A program made the position numbers and the translations under genes. From Mesorhizobium comanense (GTDB lineage: Bacteria; Pseudomonadota; Alphaproteobacteria; Rhizobiales; Rhizobiaceae), in the NCBI RefSeq assembly GCF_005503535.1, contig NZ_SCNN01000008.1, positions 124,001 to 188,000 on the forward strand: a stretch of 64,000 bases of DNA, given 5' to 3'. The stretch's first letter is position 1; the number at the start of each line of letters is the position of its first letter. The notes under the pieces are model-generated. The model was given only the letters and a program-made list of their open reading frames with translations. It did not search any database and was not told the origin of the DNA. Positions 29,884 to 38,765 of this stretch are shown piece after piece.

Positions 29884-32800
29884 ATGGCCGCGAAATGGGA
29901 TTTCTGGATCGATCGCGGCGGCACCTTCACCGATGTCATCGGCCGTGATCCGCAAGGCGCCCTGCATCCCCGCAAGCTGCTCTCGGAAAATCCCGAGGCC
30001 TATGCCGACGCCGCCATCCAGGGTATCCGCGACCTGCTCGGGCTGGAACCGGGCGCCACGATCCCCTCGGGCTTGATCGGCGACGTCAAGATGGGCACCA
30101 CGGTTGCCACCAATGCGCTGCTGGAGCGCAAGGGCGACCGCGTGCTGCTCTTGATCACCAAGGGGTTTCGCGATGCGCTGAGGATCGCCTACCAGGCACG
30201 CCCGGACATCTTCGCCAAGGAGATCCTCCTCCCCGAGCAACTCTACGAGCGCGTCATCGAGATCGACGAGCGCGTGCTTGCCGATGGCTGCGTGGAGCGG
30301 CTGCTGGATATCGCCGCCTGCCGGCCGGCGATCGAGCAGGCCAGGGCCGATGGCATCGATGCCGTCGCCATCGTCTTCATGCATGCCTGGAAATACCCTG
30401 AACATGAGAAGGCGGTGGCAAAGGTCTGCCGCAAGCTCGGCTTCGGCCAGGTCTCGGTCAGCCACGAGGTCTCGCCGCTGATCAAGCTGGTCGGCCGTGG
30501 CGACACCGCCGTGGTCGACGCCTACCTGTCGCCGATCCTGTCGCGTTATGTGCAGCGGGTTGGCCTGGAGCTCGGCGTCCTCGCTCCCCTGGAGCGGGGT
30601 GAGAAGCGATCGGCCGAGGGCCGAGAAAAAGCCAACGATTTGGCTTTTTCAGCGACGAACGCCCGGAGCCATAGCGAAGGGCAGTCGCAGAAGCGGTCAG
30701 AGGGGGTCCTCTCAGAAGGCACCGCCAAGACGTCGAGCCCGGTCGATCCGACCCCACCCCGCGGCTTTGCCGCCACCCTCCCCTCGAGGGGGAGGGAATC
30801 GCCCCATCTGATGTTCATGATGTCTTCCGGCGGACTGACCGCCGCAGACATGTTCCAGGGCAAGGACGCACTGCTCTCAGGACCGGCCGGAGGGGTCGTC
30901 GGCATGGTCGAGACGGCGAAGGCCGCCGGCTTCGGCAAGGTCATCGGCTTCGACATGGGCGGCACTTCCACCGACGTCGCGCACTTTGATGGCGAGTACG
31001 AGCGGGCCTTCGACACTGAAGTTGCCGGCGTGCGCGTCCGCGCACCGATGATGCGCATTCACACCGTCGCCGCCGGCGGCGGCTCCGTCCTGCACTACGA
31101 AGCCGGCCGGTTTCGCGCCGGCCCGGATTCCGCCGGCGCCAATCCAGGTCCCGCCGCCTACCGGCGCGGCGGGCCGCTGGCGGTCACCGACGCCAACGTC
31201 ATGCTCGGCAAGCTCCAGCCCGATTTCTTCCCGGCGATCTTCGGTCCGGATCAGAACGAGCGGCTCGATGCCGCGACGGTGCGTTCGAAATTCACGGCGC
31301 TCGCCGCCGAAATCGGCGATGGCCGTTCTGCGGAAGCGGTCGCGGAAGGCTTCATCACCATCGCCGTCGAGAACATGGCCAACGCCATCAAGAAGATCTC
31401 CGTTCAGCGCGGCTACGACGTCACCGGGTATCTGCTGAACTGCTTCGGCGGCGCCGGCGGCCAGCATGCCTGCCTGGTTGCGGACGCGCTCGGCATGGAA
31501 GCGGTGCTGATCCACCCTTTCTCCGGCCTGCTTTCAGCCTATGGCATCGGCCTGGCTTCGGTTTTCGCCTCGCGCCAGCAGGCGCTGCTCAAGCCCCTTG
31601 CGGAAGAATCCAGAGCCGAGATCGACGGACTTATCGCCACACTGGGGACAGCCGTCTTCGCCGAGCTTGCCGCGCAAGGCATCGCCGGCGACGCGGCCGC
31701 CACCAGGCCGGTGCTGCACATCCGCTATGACGGCACCGACACGACACTGCCGGTCAATTTCGAGGCCGGCTCGATCTTCCAGGCCAAGCGCGACTTCGAA
31801 ATGGCCCACAAGGCGCAGTTCGGCTTCGTCTATGACGACAAGCCGATGATCGTCGAGGCGGTCGGTGTCGAAGGCGCCGAAATCGGCCAGGACAGCGCCG
31901 AGGCCTATGCGCCCGCCGGACCGGCCAGGATTGAAGCCGGCGCTTCTGGAATGCGGCGCATCTACACCGAAGGCCGGTGGCATGAAGCCGGCATCCATCG
32001 CCGCGAAAACCTGCGCCCATCCAACCTCGTCGCAGGCCCTGCCCTGATCATCGAGCCGAACCAGACCATCGTCGTCGAACCGGGCTGGCGCGCCGAGATC
32101 ACCAACCTCAACCACGTCGTGATCCGCCGCACGGAAAAGAAGGCGCGCACCGCGGCTCTCGGCACCGAAGCCGATCCCGTCATGCTGGAGGTCTTCAACA
32201 ATCTTTTCATGTCGATCGCCGAGCAGATGGGCGTGACGCTGCAAAACACCGCCTACTCCGTCAACATCAAGGAAAGGCTGGATTTCTCCTGCGCGGTTTT
32301 CGACCGCACCGGGGCGCTGGTCGCCAACGCGCCGCACATGCCGGTGCATCTGGGCTCGATGGACCGCTCCGTCGAAACCATCATCCGGCTGAACTCCGGC
32401 GACATCCACCCGGGTGACGTCTTTGCCTTGAACGCCCCCTATAATGGCGGCACGCATCTGCCTGACATCACCGTGGTGACGCCGGTGTTCGAGGAAGAGC
32501 GCCCGATCTCCCCCCTTGTGGGGGAGATGTCGGCGAAGCCGACAGAGGGGGGCGTTGTCCCGCCAACCTCGCGTTCTGTCTCGCCCCCCTCTGCCCTGCC
32601 GGGCATCTCCCCGACAAGGGGGGAGATCAGCCAATCGCCAAAAATCCTCTTCTACGTCGCCTCGCGCGGCCACCACGCCGACATAGGCGGCACCGCCCCC
32701 GGCTCGATGACGCCGCTTGCCACCACGGTCGACGAGGAAGGCGTGCTGTTCGACAATTTCCGTGTCGTCGACCGGGGCAGGTTTCGCGAGCAGGAATTGC

Positions 32801-33852
32801 AGGCGCTGCTCACCGACCACAAATACCCCGCACGCAATCCCCACCAGAACATCGCCGACCTCAAGGCGCAGATCGCCGCCAACGAGAAAGGCGTCGCCGA
32901 ACTGCGCAAGATGGTGACGCATTTCGGCCTCGATGTCGTCGAGGCCTATATGGGCCATGTCCAGGACAATGCGGCCGAAAGCGTGCGCCGCGTGCTGGAA
33001 CGGCTGCCCGATACGTCAGAGTATGAATATCCGACCGACACCGGCCAGGTCATCAAGGTGAAGATCACGGTCGACCGGCAAAAGCGCGAGGCGACCGTCG
33101 ACTTCACCGGCACCTCGCCTGTCATGAAGAACAATTTCAATGCACCGGAGCCCGTGGCCCGCGCCGCCGTGCTCTACGCCTTCCGCGTCATGGTCGAGGA
33201 CATGATCCCGATGAATGCCGGGTGCCTCAGGCCGATCAACATCGTCATCCCCGATGGCTCGATGCTGAAGCCCGCCTACCCCGCCGCCGTCGTCGCCGGC
33301 AATGTCGAGACCTCGCAGCATGTCACCAATGCGCTGTTCGGCGCGATGGGCGCCATGGCCAATGCGCAGGGCACGATGAACAACCTGACCTTCGGCAACA
33401 GGAAGTACCAGTATTACGAAACCATCTGCTCGGGTTCGCCCGCGGGGCGGATGAATTCCGGCCGGGGCTTTGCCGGCACCTCCGGCGTCCACACCCACAT
33501 GACGAATTCGCGCCTCACCGACCCGGAAGTGCTGGAGCTGCGCTTTCCCGTCGTGCTGGAGGATTTCCACATTCGCGAGGGATCCGGCGGCAACGGCAAA
33601 TGGAGCGCCGGAGACGGCACCAGCCGCACCATCCGTTTCCTCGAGAAGATGGAATGCGCCATCCTGTCCTCGCACCGCAACCGGCCGCCGCTGGGATTGG
33701 ACGGTGGCGGCGACGGCGAGGTCGGCTCGACCAGGGTGCGCCGCAACGACGGCACGGTTGATACGTTGAAAGCCTGCGACCAGACAGTGCTGCAGGCTGG
33801 CGAGGCCGTCATCGTGACCACGCCGACCCCGGGGGGATTTGGTAAGGCCTGA
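29884..33852 (+). CDS. Hydantoinase/5-oxoprolinase fusion protein (HyuA-HyuB), with two in-frame repeat insertions
   Basis: The 1322-residue product joins an N-terminal HyuA-type ATPase half ([19 protein letters not shown] at the start; [36 protein letters not shown]) to a C-terminal HyuB half from about residue 763 ([53 protein letters not shown]). The family hydrolyses 5-oxoproline or hydantoins with ATP. The ATG at 29884 is preceded by GGAG and matches the family start. The protein is about 120 residues longer than I expect: residues about 232-307 and 874-915 are encoded by palindromic repeats and have no family counterpart. The frame stays open through both, so the gene may still be functional. 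Confidence 0.9.
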   Translation: MAAKWDFWIDRGGTFTDVIGRDPQGALHPRKLLSENPEAYADAAIQGIRDLLGLEPGATIPSGLIGDVKMGTTVATNALLERKGDRVLLLITKGFRDALRIAYQARPDIFAKEILLPEQLYERVIEIDERVLADGCVERLLDIAACRPAIEQARADGIDAVAIVFMHAWKYPEHEKAVAKVCRKLGFGQVSVSHEVSPLIKLVGRGDTAVVDAYLSPILSRYVQRVGLELGVLAPLERGEKRSAEGREKANDLAFSATNARSHSEGQSQKRSEGVLSEGTAKTSSPVDPTPPRGFAATLPSRGRESPHLMFMMSSGGLTAADMFQGKDALLSGPAGGVVGMVETAKAAGFGKVIGFDMGGTSTDVAHFDGEYERAFDTEVAGVRVRAPMMRIHTVAAGGGSVLHYEAGRFRAGPDSAGANPGPAAYRRGGPLAVTDANVMLGKLQPDFFPAIFGPDQNERLDAATVRSKFTALAAEIGDGRSAEAVAEGFITIAVENMANAIKKISVQRGYDVTGYLLNCFGGAGGQHACLVADALGMEAVLIHPFSGLLSAYGIGLASVFASRQQALLKPLAEESRAEIDGLIATLGTAVFAELAAQGIAGDAAATRPVLHIRYDGTDTTLPVNFEAGSIFQAKRDFEMAHKAQFGFVYDDKPMIVEAVGVEGAEIGQDSAEAYAPAGPARIEAGASGMRRIYTEGRWHEAGIHRRENLRPSNLVAGPALIIEPNQTIVVEPGWRAEITNLNHVVIRRTEKKARTAALGTEADPVMLEVFNNLFMSIAEQMGVTLQNTAYSVNIKERLDFSCAVFDRTGALVANAPHMPVHLGSMDRSVETIIRLNSGDIHPGDVFALNAPYNGGTHLPDITVVTPVFEEERPISPLVGEMSAKPTEGGVVPPTSRSVSPPSALPGISPTRGEISQSPKILFYVASRGHHADIGGTAPGSMTPLATTVDEEGVLFDNFRVVDRGRFREQELQALLTDHKYPARNPHQNIADLKAQIAANEKGVAELRKMVTHFGLDVVEAYMGHVQDNAAESVRRVLERLPDTSEYEYPTDTGQVIKVKITVDRQKREATVDFTGTSPVMKNNFNAPEPVARAAVLYAFRVMVEDMIPMNAGCLRPINIVIPDGSMLKPAYPAAVVAGNVETSQHVTNALFGAMGAMANAQGTMNNLTFGNRKYQYYETICSGSPAGRMNSGRGFAGTSGVHTHMTNSRLTDPEVLELRFPVVLEDFHIREGSGGNGKWSAGDGTSRTIRFLEKMECAILSSHRNRPPLGLDGGGDGEVGSTRVRRNDGTVDTLKACDQTVLQAGEAVIVTTPTPGGFGKA
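30577..30804. repeat. Mosaic repeat inserted in frame in the oxoprolinase gene (family B)
   Basis: About 228 bp (76 codons) interrupt the conserved HyuA sequence between VQRVGLELG and [16 protein letters not shown]. Inside are an 11-bp perfect hairpin (30625-30635 with 30640-30650, loop CGAT) and a right-hand unit (30749-30797) with CCCTCCCC/GGGGGAGGG arms. The right-hand unit is shared with the element at 35859-36070. The encoded segment is rich in Arg, Ser, Glu and Pro. Confidence 0.75.
32505..32628. repeat. 124-bp palindromic repeat inserted in frame in the oxoprolinase gene (family A)
   Basis: Arms of about 46 nt are near-perfect inverted copies; both ends begin GATCTCCCCCCTTGT. Each arm is itself a hairpin (CTCCCC...GGGGAG). 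The element separates VTPVFEEE from [16 protein letters not shown], two conserved HyuB stretches that should be almost adjacent. It shares a CCTGCCGGgCAT core with the intergenic element at 26166-26347. Confidence 0.8.
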
Positions 33853-33867
33853 ACCTACGTCAACAGG

Positions 33868-33885
33868 CTGTCACCGGCCTGTCAT
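33868..33885 (+). promoter_or_regulatory. Pho box upstream of btaA
   Basis: CTGTCAC-CGGC-CTGTCAT is an 11-bp-spaced direct repeat that fits the PhoB consensus CTGTCAT-N4-CTGTCAT with one mismatch. It lies 49 nt upstream of the btaA ATG, and a -10-like GATACC follows at 33894. It predicts activation of btaAB under phosphate limitation. Confidence 0.75.
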
Positions 33886-33934
33886 GACGCTGCGATACCC
33901 GCTTGCGCCAAAGCAAATGGGGAATCACTTTGCC

Positions 33935-35182
33935 ATGACGGACGTCTCCTCGGATCTGGTTTTTCGGCGCGGCAAGGAAGTTGGAAAAGCCGTCTACCAG
34001 AACCGCCCGCTATCGAAAGCCGGCATCTCCGAACGGCTCTTTGCCTTCCTGTTTTCTGGCCTCGTCTATCCGCAGATCTGGGAAGACCCTGAAGTCGACA
34101 TGGAGGCCATGCAGCTTGGCCAGGGCCACCGCATCGTCACCATCGCCTCGGGCGGCTGCAACATCCTGGCCTACCTGACCCGCTCGCCGGCACAGATCGA
34201 CGCGGTCGACCTCAACGCCGCCCACATCGCGCTGAACCGCATGAAGCTGGAAGCTGTGCGCCGCCTGCCTTCCCAGGGCGACCTGTTCCGCTTCTTCGGC
34301 GCCGCCGACACCAGCCACAATTCGGAAGCCTACGACCGCTTCATCGCGCCGCATCTCGATCCGGTCAGCCGCCATTACTGGGAGCGCCGCAACTGGCGCG
34401 GCCGCAGGCGCATCGGTGTTTTCGACCGCAACTTCTACCAGACCGGCCTGCTCGGCCTGTTTATCGCCATGGGCCACCGCACGGCGAAATTCTTCGGCGT
34501 CAACCCGGCCCGCATGATGGAAGCCAAAAATGTCGGCGAGCAGCGCCGCTTCTTCAACGAAGAACTGGCTCCGGTCTTCGACAAGAAGCTCTTGAGATGG
34601 GCGACATCGCGCAAGGCCTCGCTGTTCGGCCTCGGCATTCCGCCGGCGCAGTACGATTCCCTGATCACGTCGGGCGACGGCACCATGGCCAGCGTGCTGA
34701 AGGCGCGGCTGGAAAAGCTAGCCTGCGACTTTCCCCTGGAAAACAACTACTTCGCCTGGCAGGCCTTCGCCCGCCGCTATCCCGAGCCAGGCGAGGCAGC
34801 CCTGCCCGCCTATCTGGAAAAGCAGAACTACGAGACCATCCGCGGCAATGTCGACCGCGTGGCGATCCACCATGCCAACCTGATCGAGTTCCTGGCGGGC
34901 AAGGATGCAGGCACGGTCGACCGTTTCATCCTGCTCGATGCGCAGGACTGGATGACCGACGAGCAGCTCAACGCGCTGTGGTCGGAAATCACCCGCACGG
35001 CTTCGAATGGCGCCCGCGTCATCTTCCGCACCGCCGCCGAGCCCAGCCTGCTGCCGGGCCGCGTATCGACCTCGCTGCTCGACCAGTGGGATTATCAGAA
35101 CGAGGCGTCACGCGAATTCTCGGCCCGCGATCGCTCCGCCATCTATGGCGGCTTCCACCTCTATGTGAAGCGCGCCGCATGA
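33935..35182 (+). CDS. btaA: S-adenosylmethionine:diacylglycerol 3-amino-3-carboxypropyl transferase BtaA
   Basis: BtaA transfers the 3-amino-3-carboxypropyl group of SAM to diacylglycerol, the first step to the betaine lipid DGTS that replaces phospholipids in phosphate-starved rhizobia. The 415-residue product begins MTDVSSDLVFRRGKEVGKAVYQNRPL and has YPQIWEDPEVDMEAMQL, the SAM-site motif IVTIASGGCNILAYL, VDLNAAHIALNRMKL and, near the end, FILLDAQDWMTDEQL. The ATG at 33935 has a GGGGA element 11 nt upstream and matches the family length; upstream in-frame starts lie at or beside the Pho box. It overlaps btaB by ATGA. Confidence 0.94.
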   Translation: MTDVSSDLVFRRGKEVGKAVYQNRPLSKAGISERLFAFLFSGLVYPQIWEDPEVDMEAMQLGQGHRIVTIASGGCNILAYLTRSPAQIDAVDLNAAHIALNRMKLEAVRRLPSQGDLFRFFGAADTSHNSEAYDRFIAPHLDPVSRHYWERRNWRGRRRIGVFDRNFYQTGLLGLFIAMGHRTAKFFGVNPARMMEAKNVGEQRRFFNEELAPVFDKKLLRWATSRKASLFGLGIPPAQYDSLITSGDGTMASVLKARLEKLACDFPLENNYFAWQAFARRYPEPGEAALPAYLEKQNYETIRGNVDRVAIHHANLIEFLAGKDAGTVDRFILLDAQDWMTDEQLNALWSEITRTASNGARVIFRTAAEPSLLPGRVSTSLLDQWDYQNEASREFSARDRSAIYGGFHLYVKRAA

Positions 35183-35895
35183 GCACGACGGAACTGCCGG
35201 CCAGCCCCGAATTCAAGGCCAGCCATGCCGAACTGATGGACGGCGTCTACCGCTGGCAGCGCCACATCTACGACCTGACCCGCAAATACTACCTGCTCGG
35301 CCGCGACCGGCTGATATCGGGATTGGACGTACCGCCCGGCGGCACCGTGCTGGAACTCGGCTGCGGCACCGGCCGCAACATCATTCTTGCGGCCCGTCGC
35401 TACCCCGACGCCCGCTTCTTCGGCCTCGACATCTCGGCTGAAATGCTGGAGACGGCTGGCAAGGCGATCGACCGCGAAGGCCTGACCAACCGTGTCACGC
35501 TCGCACGCGGCGATGCCACCGATTTCGACGCCGCAGCTCTCTACGGCATCGGGCACTTCGACCGCGTCTTCGTCTCCTATTCGCTGTCGATGATCCCGGG
35601 CTGGGAGACGACGGTGTCGGCGGCGCTTGCAGCACTCGGCCCCAACGGCTCGCTGCATGTCGTCGATTTCGGCCAGCAGGAAGGCCTGCCCGGCTGGTTC
35701 CGCAGCCTGCTGCGCGGCTGGCTCAGAAAATTCCACGTCACGCCGCGCGCGAACCTGCGCGAAGTGCTTGAATCGGAATCCCTGAGAACCGGTGCAACCC
35801 ATCGTTTCCGCACGCTTTATCGCGGTTATGCCTGGCTGGCGGTGATCGGGCCGCGCAACCCCACCTCCCCCTCGACAGGGAAAGTCGCGCCGTAG
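35179..35895 (+). CDS. btaB: Diacylglyceryl-homoserine N-methyltransferase BtaB
   Basis: BtaB methylates the amino group of diacylglyceryl-homoserine three times to give DGTS. The 238-residue protein has the SAM-binding motif VLELGCGTGRNIILAARRYP and acidic loop FGLDISAEMLETA, then VSYSLSMIPGWETTVSAAL and LHVVDFGQQEGLPGWFRSLL. It is translationally coupled to btaA by an ATGA overlap. The last dozen residues (NPTSPSTGKVAP) and the TAG stop are encoded by the left arm of the repeat at 35859-36070. The original 3' end has therefore been replaced or extended; the core domain looks complete. Confidence 0.94.
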   Translation: MSTTELPASPEFKASHAELMDGVYRWQRHIYDLTRKYYLLGRDRLISGLDVPPGGTVLELGCGTGRNIILAARRYPDARFFGLDISAEMLETAGKAIDREGLTNRVTLARGDATDFDAAALYGIGHFDRVFVSYSLSMIPGWETTVSAALAALGPNGSLHVVDFGQQEGLPGWFRSLLRGWLRKFHVTPRANLREVLESESLRTGATHRFRTLYRGYAWLAVIGPRNPTSPSTGKVAP

Positions 35896-36070
35896 GCGCG
35901 GGTAGGGGTTAAGCGCTAGAGCAATTCCAGGAAAAGTGCGTAGCGGTTTTCCGTTCGGAATTGCGTAAAAACAAAGGCTTAGAGCGGTTCGGCGATTCCG
36001 TGAAACTCTGAACCGCTCTAGACACCCCATCCCGGCGCTGCGCGCCGACCCTCCCCATCGTGGGAAGGGT
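35859..36070. repeat. Composite mosaic repeat (family B arms around a nested family C unit)
   Basis: Outer arms 35859-35912 and 36022-36070 are inverted copies of a unit with CCCTCCCC/GGGGAGG and a small GC hairpin, also found at 30749-30797. Between them (about 35915-36022) lies a second unit that begins GCTAGAGCAATTCC and ends AACCGCTCTAGA, with its own GAGCGGTT/AACCGCTC inverted ends. This nested arrangement resembles rhizobial intergenic mosaic elements. It ends 8 nt before the stop codon of the convergent serine hydrolase gene. Confidence 0.75.
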
Positions 36071-36078
36071 AAAGGGAC

Positions 36079-37458
36079 TTAATGTAGCGCCTTCACCAGC
36101 GCCCCGACCATCGCTTGCGGCCGATAGCCGAACTTGGCCGGCGTGAGCCCGAGCCGCACGATCACCAGTTGCTCCGATGGGATGATGGCGACGGTCTGCC
36201 CGTCATGGCCTTCCATCCAGTAGGTGTCTTTCGGCAGACCGGCCGCCACGCCCGCACCGGGATTTTCCTCGTCGCCCGGCGCCTCGATCCACAACTGGCC
36301 CTTGCCGTAGACTTTCGAGGCCGGCGCGGGCTCGCGCATCCAGTCGACGAAGCCGGCGGGCAGGATCTGGTTGCCGTTCCACACACCGCCCTGCAGCAGG
36401 AACTGGCCGAAGCGGGCCCAGTCGTGGCCGGTGGCGTAGAGATAGGACGAGCCGACGAACGTGCCCTGCTCGTCGGTCTCGAGCACGGCGCTGTTCATGC
36501 CGAGTGGCTGGAACAGGGCCGTGCGCGGCCATGTCAGCGCCTTGGCCTTGTCGCCGATCGCATCCTGCCACAGCCCCGACAGCATTACCGCCGTGCCGCT
36601 GGAATAGGAAAACACCTTGCCGACCTCCGCCGCCAGGGGCTTCGCTTCGGCGAAGCCCGCCATGTCGGGTTCGAGGTAGAGCATGCGCGTGACGTCGGCC
36701 ACGTCGCCATAGTCCTCGTTGAACTCGAGCCCGCTCGACATCGCCATCATGTCGGCAAGGCTGATCGCGGCGCGGCCATCCGCCTTCCACGGCGCGAACA
36801 GGCCCTTGTTGTCGACGGCCATCTTGCCGTCCTTGACCAGCGTGCCGATGATGGCGGCGTTGACCGTCTTGGTCATCGACCAGCCGAGCAGCGGCGTCCT
36901 GGCGGAGAAGCCGTCGCCATAGCGCTCCGCGACGATGCGGCCGTTCTTCACCACCACGATCGCGCGCATGCCGGCACCCGCCATGGCCTGATCCGCGACG
37001 ATCCTGGTGACCTCGGGATTCTGGGAGGCATCGACCCGCTCGCCCTCGGGCCACAGAGTGTCCTGCTTGGTCGCCGCCGGCTCGGCATAAAGGGCGGTGC
37101 GCCGCGCCTTGCCGACATCGCCATCGGGCACCGAGGCGCATCCCAGCCCGTCGCGGGACACCGCGATGCTCTTGCCGAGGAAGCCGAGCAGGCCTGCCGA
37201 TACCGTGCCCCGGTTCCTGTCGACCGAGACCCGCATCAGCCTGAGCAGGGGATGACCGGGCGCCTGGACATCGACCGCCAGCACCTCATTGGCGTCACGC
37301 CCGGCGACAAACACGTTGGAGCAGACGATCTTGGCCGAATAGCCGGAGCCGACGCGGATCAGTTCGGGCGGCGCGATGTAGAGCCACGCAAACAGCGCAG
37401 CGACCGCCAGAACGATCAGGCCAAGCACCCATTTGACGAACTTGACGATGATCCGCAT
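36079..37458 (-). CDS. Membrane-anchored serine hydrolase, beta-lactamase/class C family
   Basis: The 459-residue product has a single N-terminal membrane segment (KWVLGLIVLAVAALFAWLYI, residues 9-28) followed by an extracytoplasmic region. The Beta-lactamase (PF00144) fold is indicated by the SxxK motif SMTK at residues 194-197, a YSSG motif in KVFSYSSGTAVMLSGL, and a late WMEGHDGQTVAIIPSEQLVIVRLG strand. Members include esterases, D-amino-acid amidases, 6-aminohexanoate hydrolases and PBP-like proteins; the substrate here cannot be inferred. It is convergent with btaB across the mosaic repeat. Confidence 0.85.
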   Translation of the reverse strand: MRIIVKFVKWVLGLIVLAVAALFAWLYIAPPELIRVGSGYSAKIVCSNVFVAGRDANEVLAVDVQAPGHPLLRLMRVSVDRNRGTVSAGLLGFLGKSIAVSRDGLGCASVPDGDVGKARRTALYAEPAATKQDTLWPEGERVDASQNPEVTRIVADQAMAGAGMRAIVVVKNGRIVAERYGDGFSARTPLLGWSMTKTVNAAIIGTLVKDGKMAVDNKGLFAPWKADGRAAISLADMMAMSSGLEFNEDYGDVADVTRMLYLEPDMAGFAEAKPLAAEVGKVFSYSSGTAVMLSGLWQDAIGDKAKALTWPRTALFQPLGMNSAVLETDEQGTFVGSSYLYATGHDWARFGQFLLQGGVWNGNQILPAGFVDWMREPAPASKVYGKGQLWIEAPGDEENPGAGVAAGLPKDTYWMEGHDGQTVAIIPSEQLVIVRLGLTPAKFGYRPQAMVGALVKALH

Positions 37459-37765
37459 TATCTTCTCCCGGGCGCTGGCCCGCCCCTTATGTCATCGATT
37501 TGCCGCCATTGCTTCCGCAAAATCGCGGCTCCTGTCGAGCGCCATCAACGGATTATCAACCATGATCGGCGATCAGATGGTGGATGTCGCCCAAAAGTGC
37601 TCAGCGATTTTGGAACGACGACATGCAGGAAGCGACACGCCATAGCGGCGTGGCGGAGAGATCGGGGCGATGCTGTGGGGCGATCGTCCGGAGGGGGCCA
37701 GGGCAACACCGGCCATCGATGCACAGACCCATCAGCGACCGGCTGATTCCGGCTTGGGGATTGCG
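37459..37765. other. Intergenic region with a palindromic repeat between divergent genes
   Basis: This 307-bp gap separates the serine hydrolase gene (leftward) from the GH25 gene (rightward), so both promoters should lie here. The only clear structure is the 45-bp repeat at 37582-37626. I see no convincing coding sequence; short open frames lack ribosome-binding sites. Confidence 0.6.
37582..37626. repeat. 45-bp imperfect palindromic repeat, copy 2
   Basis: The reverse complement aligns without gaps to the copy at 4233-4277; shared blocks are CCAAAA and CACTTTTG-GCGACAT, with flanking GCATG. It sits upstream of the GH25 gene, whereas copy 1 lies upstream of bamD. Confidence 0.6.
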
Positions 37766-38566
37766 ATGCGCCGTCTTGCGGCCCTTTTCATGCTGACGCT
37801 GCTAGGCGCCTGCTCGACCGTGGACGATCTGTCGCCGCTATCGCCATCGGCGTCCAGCAGCCCGACGGTGGCGGTGCGCGCGCCGCGCTTTGCCGATTCC
37901 AAGCCGCATGAATGGGCCAGCGGTGCGCCCTGGAATTATGCCGTCCACGGCACCGACGTGTCCAAATACCAGACCTCTGTCGACTGGCCGGCGGCCAGGG
38001 CAAGCGGCATTTCCTTCGCCTTCATCAAGGCGACCGAGGGCGGCGATCGCTTCGACGAGTATTTCAACGAGCACTGGGCGCGCACCAAGGCCGCCGGCGT
38101 CCCGCGCGCGGCCTATCACTTCTTCTATTTCTGCACGCCGGCCGCCCAGCAAGCGCGCTGGTTCATCCAGAACGTGCCCGTCGACCGCTCCTCGATGCCG
38201 CCGGTGCTCGACATGGAATGGAACCCGAAATCGCCGACCTGCCGTCTGCGCCCCGATCCGGCCACGGTGCGGGCCGAAATGACCACCTTCCTGGAGATCG
38301 TCGAGCGTCATTACGGCAAGAAGCCGATCATCTACACGTCGGTCGATTTCTTCGACGACAACCAGCTGTCGACTTTCCGTGGCTATCCCTACTGGTTGCG
38401 CTCGGTCGCCGGCCATCCGCGCGAGAAATACGGCAGCCACCCCTTCACCTTCTGGCAGTACACCGGAACCGGCATCGTTCCAGGCATGACCGGCAAGTCC
38501 GACATCAACGTCTTCAACGGCTCCGAAGCCGCCTGGAACAAGTGGCTGCGCCAGAATACCCGCTAG
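37766..38566 (+). CDS. GH25 family lysozyme-like lipoprotein
   Basis: GH25 enzymes are beta-1,4-N-acetylmuramidases. The 266-residue product has a lipoprotein signal with lipobox LGAC (Cys16), a Ser/Pro linker, and a GH25 domain from about residue 60: HGTDVSKYQTSVDWPAARASG, FAFIKATEGGDRFDEYF, the catalytic Asp/Glu in PVLDMEWNPKSPT, and FWQYTGTGIVPGMTGKSDINVFNG. The ATG at 37766 has GGGGA 5 nt upstream and starts the signal peptide; the frame is open before it. In a Gram-negative host it probably remodels the cell's own wall. Confidence 0.92.
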   Translation: MRRLAALFMLTLLGACSTVDDLSPLSPSASSSPTVAVRAPRFADSKPHEWASGAPWNYAVHGTDVSKYQTSVDWPAARASGISFAFIKATEGGDRFDEYFNEHWARTKAAGVPRAAYHFFYFCTPAAQQARWFIQNVPVDRSSMPPVLDMEWNPKSPTCRLRPDPATVRAEMTTFLEIVERHYGKKPIIYTSVDFFDDNQLSTFRGYPYWLRSVAGHPREKYGSHPFTFWQYTGTGIVPGMTGKSDINVFNGSEAAWNKWLRQNTR

Positions 38567-38765
38567 GCCGGCGGACGAAACACCGGTTCGACGGCCGCGC
38601 AGCCACCTTCCACAACGGACTGTGACAGAAGAACCGTTGACACCGGGCCTGCCGCCTGCTTTTCGACACAGCCGGCGGCCAAGAGTGCAACCGCCGGTAA
38701 TCCAGGGCGTTGGGCTTTCCGGATAAAGCACGACGAATTGCCCTCTTCGTTTCGAAAGGAAGCTG

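Noticed and set aside
30577..32628. The two inserts in the oxoprolinase gene as a frameshift or pseudogene sign
   Set aside because: Both keep the reading frame and conserved motifs continue on each side, so the gene is called intact but altered.
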